Positions 6,841-11,680 of a stretch of 11,680 bases of DNA are shown here, piece after piece. The translations under genes were made by a program, and so were the position numbers. The stretch's first letter is position 1. Each line of letters starts with the position of its first letter. The notes beneath the pieces were generated by a model that did not search any database, was not told the origin of the DNA, and saw nothing but the letters and a program-made list of their open reading frames with translations. The stretch comes from Desulfobacteraceae bacterium (GTDB taxonomy: Bacteria > Desulfobacterota > Desulfobacteria > Desulfobacterales > Desulfobacteraceae), in NCBI GenBank assembly GCA_024225895.1, contig JAAEMC010000100.1:1-11680 (forward strand), given 5' to 3'.

Positions 6841-7773
6841 TTAATCTATAAAATACCAGAATTTGGGATCTGTACCCAGATCTTCCTTAAGCCTGTATAC
6901 CTTTTTATTGTCAAGAACGAATCTGATTTCACTATCCGGATCCAGGAGATTGCCGAAAACTCTGGCACCGGTTGGACAGGCTTCTACACATGCAGTCACC
7001 TTGCCTTTCCGGCTTCTTTGAATACAGAAAGTACACTTTTCCATCATCCCCCTGACCCGCCTCCTGTTCCCAAGATAGTGCTGCTTTTTTGTTATCTTTT
7101 CTTTGGGAACCTGGGGTTGATTCCAGTTGAAGCGCCGCCCCCAATAAGGACAGGCGGCCATGCAATACCGGCACCCGATACACCAGTCATAATCAACAAC
7201 AACAAGCCCGTCAGGTTCTTTCCAGGTTGCTTTGGTCGGGCACGCTTTTACACAAGGGGGGTTGTTACATTGGAAACATTGAACACCCATATAAAAATGG
7301 CCCTCTTTGGGTACCATATGAAAATACTTTCCATCTCCCTGGTCCGGGGACATCTGGCCGTGTTCCATCTCAAAAATTCTAATATATTGCGTATTTGATG
7401 CGCGGTCCAGATTGTTCTCCTTGACACATGCCTTGACACATTCCATATACCCTTCACACCGGGTGACATTAAACGCGTATCCATAAAGGACATTTTCCTG
7501 GGGACCTGTGGAATCAATATCTATATCGACATCCTGCTTCAGCTTGGCAATTCTTTCCAGCCGCGCAATGGTTTCATCCCTCTCTGTTTGCGTCATCAGG
7601 CGGTAATGCTTTTTAAAATATTCTTGAAACTCCAGGGCAATTGCCTCTGAACTGCCCAATAGCCCTTTGCCTTTACATCCGGTGGTCAGGGCTGCGCTGC
7701 CGGCAATGGCAGTGGATGCCGCTCCCTTGAGAAAGGTTCTGCGGTTCATTTTTTTCTTTTTTTCAGAATCCAT
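6841..7773 (-). CDS. Tat-exported four-cluster ferredoxin-like subunit (NrfC/DsrO/HybA type)
   Basis: The 310-residue protein begins with a twin-arginine signal ('NRRTFLKGAAS', residues 10-20). It is therefore exported folded and acts on the periplasmic face with the NrfD-type subunit. Cysteine groups follow the family layout: C106, C112, C116; C166-x2-C169-x4-C174-x3-C178; C198-x2-C201-x2-C204-x3-C208; C247-x2-C250-x11-C262-x3-C266. The first group should read C-x2-C-x2-C-x3-C, but its second position is Tyr109 (codon TAT), so one cluster has only three visible cysteine ligands. Cys33 in 'TTGC' could be a lipid-attachment site, but the preceding residues are not a classical lipobox. Role: electron relay between quinol-oxidising subunit and cytochromes. 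AGGATGA upstream and a 13-base gap to the previous gene support the start. Confidence 0.9.
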   Translation of the reverse strand: MDSEKKKKMNRRTFLKGAASTAIAGSAALTTGCKGKGLLGSSEAIALEFQEYFKKHYRLMTQTERDETIARLERIAKLKQDVDIDIDSTGPQENVLYGYAFNVTRCEGYMECVKACVKENNLDRASNTQYIRIFEMEHGQMSPDQGDGKYFHMVPKEGHFYMGVQCFQCNNPPCVKACPTKATWKEPDGLVVVDYDWCIGCRYCMAACPYWGRRFNWNQPQVPKEKITKKQHYLGNRRRVRGMMEKCTFCIQRSRKGKVTACVEACPTGARVFGNLLDPDSEIRFVLDNKKVYRLKEDLGTDPKFWYFID

Positions 7774-7786
7774 AAAGTCATCCTAT

Positions 7787-8407
7787 TTAATTAAGCGGAA
7801 CAGAATAAGTTGCAGGCCATCTTTTCTTAAACCGGGGCGAATGTGGATCATGACATGAAGTGCAGTTTTCCACTACACGTTCACCAGCCCAGTAGGTCAC
7901 ACGCTTTCCATGGGCGCCGCCAATCCAGTCTTTTTTCTGCCTGAAATGGCACTGGCCGCACATATCATAGACATGATCAAAATCGATCTTGCTCCCTTTG
8001 GATGTAGTAAGAAAATCCCTGTTGTCTTGATTGTGACACGTATTACAGGCAAGCGGGCTATCTTTATCGCCATGGACCACTTTGATATCTGCATGGGATA
8101 TGTCAGCGGCATTCTGAATTAAAACTTTTTTGTTATTATGGCAGGAGCTGCACTTATATCGCTTCATCTCACTTTTCCGGGATATCGTGTAAAAGGTGCC
8201 GCCCTGATATTGCACATTTGCTTTTACAGCATTTTTCGGAATCGGTATGGCAGTATCAACCTGTTTTGTCTTGTCAACTTTAAGTGTAGCTTTTTTTATT
8301 CTGGATATGACACCTTCCTGGCTTGAAAAACACGTGTATGCGAAAAAAATGATCAGCAAACCCGGAAGAATATAATAAAGACATTTTGTAAATTTAGAAG
8401 TATTCAT
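7787..8407 (-). CDS. Membrane-anchored tetraheme c-type cytochrome
   Basis: The 206-residue product has an N-terminal hydrophobic segment (about 10-28), probably an uncleaved anchor or signal, and four CXXCH heme-binding motifs: CSSCH 86-90, CNTCH 121-125, CGQCH 150-154 and CTSCH 182-186. Histidines at 105, 112, 145, 166 and 189 could serve as distal ligands for bis-histidine hemes. The region 'YWAGERVVENCTSCHDPHSPRFKKRWPA' (172-199) resembles cytochromes that accompany Fe-S/NrfD complexes. Gene order cytochrome, Fe-S subunit, NrfD-type subunit matches DsrJ-DsrO-DsrP. Its likely job is to carry electrons from the Fe-S subunit toward the second tetraheme protein and NapA. GAGG before the ATG supports the start. 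It is not NapC/NrfH by motif pattern. Confidence 0.88.
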   Translation of the reverse strand: MNTSKFTKCLYYILPGLLIIFFAYTCFSSQEGVISRIKKATLKVDKTKQVDTAIPIPKNAVKANVQYQGGTFYTISRKSEMKRYKCSSCHNNKKVLIQNAADISHADIKVVHGDKDSPLACNTCHNQDNRDFLTTSKGSKIDFDHVYDMCGQCHFRQKKDWIGGAHGKRVTYWAGERVVENCTSCHDPHSPRFKKRWPATYSVPLN

Positions 8408-8422
8408 ACCACCTCTTTTCTA

Positions 8423-9115
8423 TTATTCCATGGGTTTTCTGATAAACAGCGCATTTATTTCTGCCGGCACATGACATTGACGGCAGTTTCCCCTCATCGG
8501 ATGTTCCACTCTTATGGGGACAACGGTTCCCGGCCCCACATGGCAGGCAATGCAGTTTTCTCTCATTTGAAGCGGATGGGCTATGGGAGGCGGTGATCCA
8601 GGTAGCGCGGATCTTCCCAGCTTTGGCGGCAGGACACTGACCCAGTCAATACCCTTGAACAGCGCTACATCTTGCGTCTTCATATGGCATTGCTGGCAAG
8701 AGGTATGTTGGGGATGGGGTGTCACAGGGGTGAACCTGTTCATTTCCTGGACAAATCCGCCTCTTTCATGACAGGAAAGGCATGCAAATTCGTCTCCTTT
8801 TTTATCTGTCATGTCATGGGGAATACCTGATGGAGACCCTGGATACTGCCGAAGTGAATAATAGTAATTCAGGGTTCTGTTAGTAGACGTTCCCTCCATA
8901 TAGGCCGGTGTTGTCTGATTATATGTGCCGTAAAGCTGTTTGGCATTATGGTCAAAATCAGAAACCTGTGGCTTATTTGTTTGTGCAACCGCTTCTTTTA
9001 TCGGCACTGAAAAAGCTTTAAAAAGAATTATCGGTAAAACAAGGACACTTAAAATTGCAAAAAAGATGAACAATTTACCAATTTTTTTGTCTGGTTTTTG
9101 ATCTGGTTTTCCCAT
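8423..9115 (-). CDS. Membrane-anchored tetraheme cytochrome made of two NapB-like units
   Basis: From the ATG at 9115-9113 the protein has 230 residues, with one membrane anchor (about 13-34) and four heme motifs: CLSCH 112-116, CQQCH 140-144, CIACH 188-192, CRQCH 211-215. The second half ('PPPIAHPLQMRENCIACH' then 'HPMRGNCRQCHVP') resembles the diheme region of NapB, the electron donor of NapA. The first half ('GIPHDM', 'CLSCH', 'HPQHTSCQQCH') repeats the same plan, suggesting a duplicated NapB unit. I prefer this start over an upstream in-frame ATG at 9142. GGAG lies eight bases before it, and it overlaps the napA stop as TAATG, implying translational coupling. It probably hands electrons directly to NapA. 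Unlike soluble NapB it is membrane-tethered. Confidence 0.85.
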   Translation of the reverse strand: MGKPDQKPDKKIGKLFIFFAILSVLVLPIILFKAFSVPIKEAVAQTNKPQVSDFDHNAKQLYGTYNQTTPAYMEGTSTNRTLNYYYSLRQYPGSPSGIPHDMTDKKGDEFACLSCHERGGFVQEMNRFTPVTPHPQHTSCQQCHMKTQDVALFKGIDWVSVLPPKLGRSALPGSPPPIAHPLQMRENCIACHVGPGTVVPIRVEHPMRGNCRQCHVPAEINALFIRKPME

Positions 9116-11430
9116 TAGACTTTCTCCAGTTTTACCGCGCATTTTTTATAATCCGGCTGTTTGGAAATCGGGCAAAAAGCATCCAGCGTAACTTCATTGA
9201 TCAGATAGCTTTCATCAAAGAAAGGAACAAAAACCATCCCGGCCGGCGGATTTCCCCGGCCATTGATGTTGGCTTTCATTACCAGCGATCCCCGCCTGGA
9301 AGTTATTTTTACCTTGCTGCCGTTCACAACACCCAATGATTTGGCATCCTCTGGATTGATTTCCACATAGGATTCAGGCACAGCCTTGTGGAGGATTGGA
9401 ACCCTTCTGGTCATGGACCCGGTATGCCAGTGCTCAAGGACTCTGCCTGTATTCAGCCAGAACGGATATTCTCTATCAGGGGATTCTGCAGCCGGTTCAT
9501 AGGGACGCAACCAGATCCAGGCTTTATGATCGGGTTTGCCGTAAAAATCAAAACTGTCTCCTTCACATGCCGGATCATATTTGGCATTGTATCTCCACCG
9601 GGTTTCCTTGCCGTCAACAAAAGGCCATTGAACACCGGAACGCGCCTTTAAGACTTTATACGGAGCCATCCTATGTTTTGGATTGTCATGAAATCTGGTA
9701 TATTCATTCCAGATATCTTCAATATAGGTATCCTGGCTCCAGGGAAATTGCTTTTCAAACCCAAGACGTTTTGCCACCTGGATCAATTGCCAGGTATTAC
9801 ACATGGCCTCTCCCGGTTTGGGTACCAGTTGTTCGTTATGCTGGGTTCTTCTTTCAGAGTTACCAAAAAAACCTTCGCGTTCCACCCAGAGGGCTGAAGG
9901 CAAAATAACGTCTGCAACGTCCGAGGTCGGTGTGGGATAAATTTCAGAAACAACAATAAAGCGGCCTTCTTTTTTTGCACCGTCACGATATCGTTTGAGT
10001 TTGGGCATGGTGACCATGGGATTGGTGACCTGGATCCACATAAAATTGATGTCCCCGCGATCCAGGGCTCTGAACATTTCTACGGTATGATAGGTTGGCT
10101 TGGGATCAATATTACTTTCCGGCACCCCCCAGATCTGAGCAGCCTTTTTTCTTGCTTTCTCTTTCATTACAACGCCATAGGGCAGCTTGTGGGTCAATGT
10201 ACCCACTTCCCTTACCGTGCCGCACGCGCTGGGTTGTCCTGTTAATGAAAAGGGGCTGTTGCCCGGTGTTGAAATCTTGCCGGTAAGCAGATGAATATTA
10301 TAGACAAGATTGTTCATCCAGGTACCCCGGGTGTGCTGATTCATTCCCATTGTCCAGAAGGAGGTAACCTTATTATCCGGATTGCCGTAAAGAGCAGCCA
10401 GGTATTTTATATCTTCGGCAGGAACACCTGAAATTTTTTCAGCATTTTCAGGGGTATAATCTTTGAGGAATGCTTTATATTCTTCAAAATTAACTTCCTG
10501 ACCTTTATCCTTGAACTTGAAATGATCCTTTGTACCATACCCGATGTTGGTTTTGCCTTGATGAAATGACACATGCTTATTAACAAAATCTTTGTTTACC
10601 CAGTTATTTTTAATGATTTCATGGCAGATGGCATTGGCAAGGGCAAGATCAGACTGGGGGTTAAACATGAATGATTTGTCTGCGGCCTCGCTGGAACGGG
10701 TCTGCCGGGTGGTCAAATCAATGATTTTCACGTGGGTCTTGGATTTTCGATTGGCCAGCATCCTGGAAAATAGGACCGGGTGCATTTCAGCCATGTTATT
10801 TCCCCAGGTGACAAAAACATCTGCATTGTCAATGTCCTCATAGCATCCCATGGGTTCATCCAGGCCAAAGGAAGTCAGGCATCCGGTTACAGCGCTTGCC
10901 ATACAAAGCCTGGCATTGGCTTCAACATTGTTTGTGCCGATGCAGCCTTTAAATAATTTGGATGCAGCATAGCCATCCGGGATGGACCATTGGCCGGATC
11001 CATAGATGGAAACCGAATCCTTGCCTGTCTTTTGAATGGATTCTTTCATTTTAGAGGCAACCAGATCCAATGCTTTTTCAATGGGAGTGGCTACCATCTT
11101 CCCGCTTTTCCTTACATAGGCTGTCGTAAACCTGTCTTTACCATATAAAATTTGAACGGAATGATATCCTTTAACACAGCAAAGCCCTTTGTTAACAGAA
11201 CAATTAGGATCGCCCTTTACCGCCACCGCCCTTTTGCCGGAAACACCGACCAGAAGACCGCATCCGGTTCCGCAAAAACGACAGGGAGTTTTATTCCATA
11301 CAATGGAATCGGTTGTAAGGTCTGTGGGTTTCCAGTCTGCAAAACTGATTCCAGGAAACATGGTTGTGGCAGCTACTGCTGCGCTTTTCAAGGCCATGGC
11401 CCGGATAAAATCTCTTCTGGTAATCGTCAT
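9115..11430 (-). CDS. napA: Periplasmic nitrate reductase catalytic subunit NapA
   Basis: The 771-residue molybdoenzyme reduces nitrate to nitrite in the periplasm. A twin-arginine signal ('[17 protein letters not shown]', residues 4-20) precedes a likely cleavage near Ala31. The [4Fe-4S] motif is C50-x2-C53-x3-C57 with the fourth ligand at C85 in 'GLCCVKGYH'; K87 is the conserved lysine between cluster and molybdenum cofactor. The molybdenum ligand is C176 in '[10 protein letters not shown]'. '[20 protein letters not shown]' and '[20 protein letters not shown]' are near-diagnostic NapA segments. Length is closer to the compact NapA of Desulfovibrio (about 755) than to that of E. coli (828). 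AAAGGAG six bases before the ATG supports the start. It lies between napD and a NapB-like cytochrome gene. Extra cysteines C77 and C84 beside the cluster are unusual. Confidence 0.97.
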   Translation of the reverse strand: MTITRRDFIRAMALKSAAVAATTMFPGISFADWKPTDLTTDSIVWNKTPCRFCGTGCGLLVGVSGKRAVAVKGDPNCSVNKGLCCVKGYHSVQILYGKDRFTTAYVRKSGKMVATPIEKALDLVASKMKESIQKTGKDSVSIYGSGQWSIPDGYAASKLFKGCIGTNNVEANARLCMASAVTGCLTSFGLDEPMGCYEDIDNADVFVTWGNNMAEMHPVLFSRMLANRKSKTHVKIIDLTTRQTRSSEAADKSFMFNPQSDLALANAICHEIIKNNWVNKDFVNKHVSFHQGKTNIGYGTKDHFKFKDKGQEVNFEEYKAFLKDYTPENAEKISGVPAEDIKYLAALYGNPDNKVTSFWTMGMNQHTRGTWMNNLVYNIHLLTGKISTPGNSPFSLTGQPSACGTVREVGTLTHKLPYGVVMKEKARKKAAQIWGVPESNIDPKPTYHTVEMFRALDRGDINFMWIQVTNPMVTMPKLKRYRDGAKKEGRFIVVSEIYPTPTSDVADVILPSALWVEREGFFGNSERRTQHNEQLVPKPGEAMCNTWQLIQVAKRLGFEKQFPWSQDTYIEDIWNEYTRFHDNPKHRMAPYKVLKARSGVQWPFVDGKETRWRYNAKYDPACEGDSFDFYGKPDHKAWIWLRPYEPAAESPDREYPFWLNTGRVLEHWHTGSMTRRVPILHKAVPESYVEINPEDAKSLGVVNGSKVKITSRRGSLVMKANINGRGNPPAGMVFVPFFDESYLINEVTLDAFCPISKQPDYKKCAVKLEKV

Positions 11431-11468
11431 ACACCACTCCTTTTGTTAGTAATATATATGATTTTTAA

Positions 11469-11680
11469 TTAATCTGTGTGCCCAAAGGTCATGCTCAAGG
11501 ATTGCAAGGAGGCCAATCCTTTAATAGTGTTGATCAATTCTTTGTTGGTTTCTTCATCAGGTGTATCTGTCAATAGGATTAAGACTTCCTCGTTTTCCGA
11601 AGGTTTTACTTCACAGTATTGCAGTTTGGTTAGATCTTTGATTAGCTGATCCTTCATATTTACTTCAGGATAAGCTAAAA
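11469..11680 (-). CDS. napD: NapD-like Tat-signal chaperone, 5' end outside the window
   Basis: The reading frame ends with TAA at 11471-11469 and is open through the window edge. An internal ATG at 11657 gives 62 residues, but it has no good ribosome-binding site. The codons upstream of it (reading L-A-Y-P-E-V-N) fit the NapD N-terminal strand and the following 'P-E', so the true start is very probably beyond 11680. The rest shows the small ferredoxin-like fold of NapD: 'LTKLQYCEVKPSE', then 'EEVLILLTDTPDEE', then 'IKGLASLQSLSMTFGH', whose end matches the NapD strand with a final aromatic and histidine. NapD binds the NapA twin-arginine signal in the cytoplasm and prevents early export. Its position 38 bases before napA fits. 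The family call rests on pattern and context, since conservation is low. Confidence 0.75.
   Translation of the reverse strand, partial: LAYPEVNMKDQLIKDLTKLQYCEVKPSENEEVLILLTDTPDEETNKELINTIKGLASLQSLSMTFGHTD

Noticed and set aside
6745..7398. 217-residue plus-strand ORF opposite the Fe-S subunit gene
   Set aside because: It lies antisense to well-supported operon genes (nrfD-type and Fe-S), and its composition is what the complement of a cysteine-rich coding region gives. No recognisable protein features.
9396..9908. 170-residue plus-strand ORF within napA
   Set aside because: It is antisense to conserved napA sequence; the peptide has no recognisable motif.
1..11680. CRISPR array, insertion sequence, tRNA or rRNA gene
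   Set aside because: No regularly spaced direct repeats, transposase genes with terminal repeats, cloverleaf-like stretches or rRNA-like sequence were seen on either strand by eye.

Overview
The window looks like chromosomal DNA of an anaerobic, respiring Gram-negative bacterium. A sulfate-reducing deltaproteobacterium (Desulfobacterales-like) is the best guess. The reasons are a periplasmic nitrate reductase of the compact type, several multiheme c-type cytochromes, and a membrane-anchored iron-sulfur/NrfD module whose layout recalls the DsrJOP/Hmc complexes of sulfate reducers. Base composition is moderate and slightly AT-rich by eye. The assignment rests on protein character only; no rRNA or other taxonomic marker is present.

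Left part (1-2108): a LysE-type amino-acid exporter, cut by the window edge, on the minus strand is divergent from an Lrp/AsnC-type regulator on the plus strand. The 157-base spacer holds a good candidate promoter for the exporter and an overlapping imperfect dyad. A YitT-family membrane protein follows the regulator in the same direction.

Middle (2109-4462): a 347-base spacer with a candidate promoter and one short ORF of doubtful status is followed by a large secreted right-handed beta-helix protein. That protein ends in two tandem, cysteine-pair-containing modules of about 95-100 residues.

Right part (11680 down to 4512, all minus strand): a compact seven-gene nitrate-reduction operon. 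In transcription order it encodes NapD (start outside the window), NapA, a membrane-anchored tetraheme protein that looks like two NapB units in tandem, a second tetraheme cytochrome, a Tat-exported four-cluster ferredoxin-like subunit, a ten-helix NrfD/PsrC-family quinol-oxidising subunit, and a MoeA-like molybdopterin-binding protein with a cysteine-rich tail. Gaps are 13-38 bases, and napA overlaps the next start in a TAATG. No NapC/NrfH quinol dehydrogenase, classical diheme NapB, or NapG/NapH is seen inside the window.

The inferred scheme is as follows. Menaquinol is oxidised at the NrfD-type subunit. Electrons pass through the Fe-S subunit and two tetraheme cytochromes to NapA, which reduces nitrate to nitrite in the periplasm. 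NapD and the MoeA-like protein serve NapA maturation. This Nap plus cytochrome/Fe-S/NrfD hybrid is the most interesting feature of the window.
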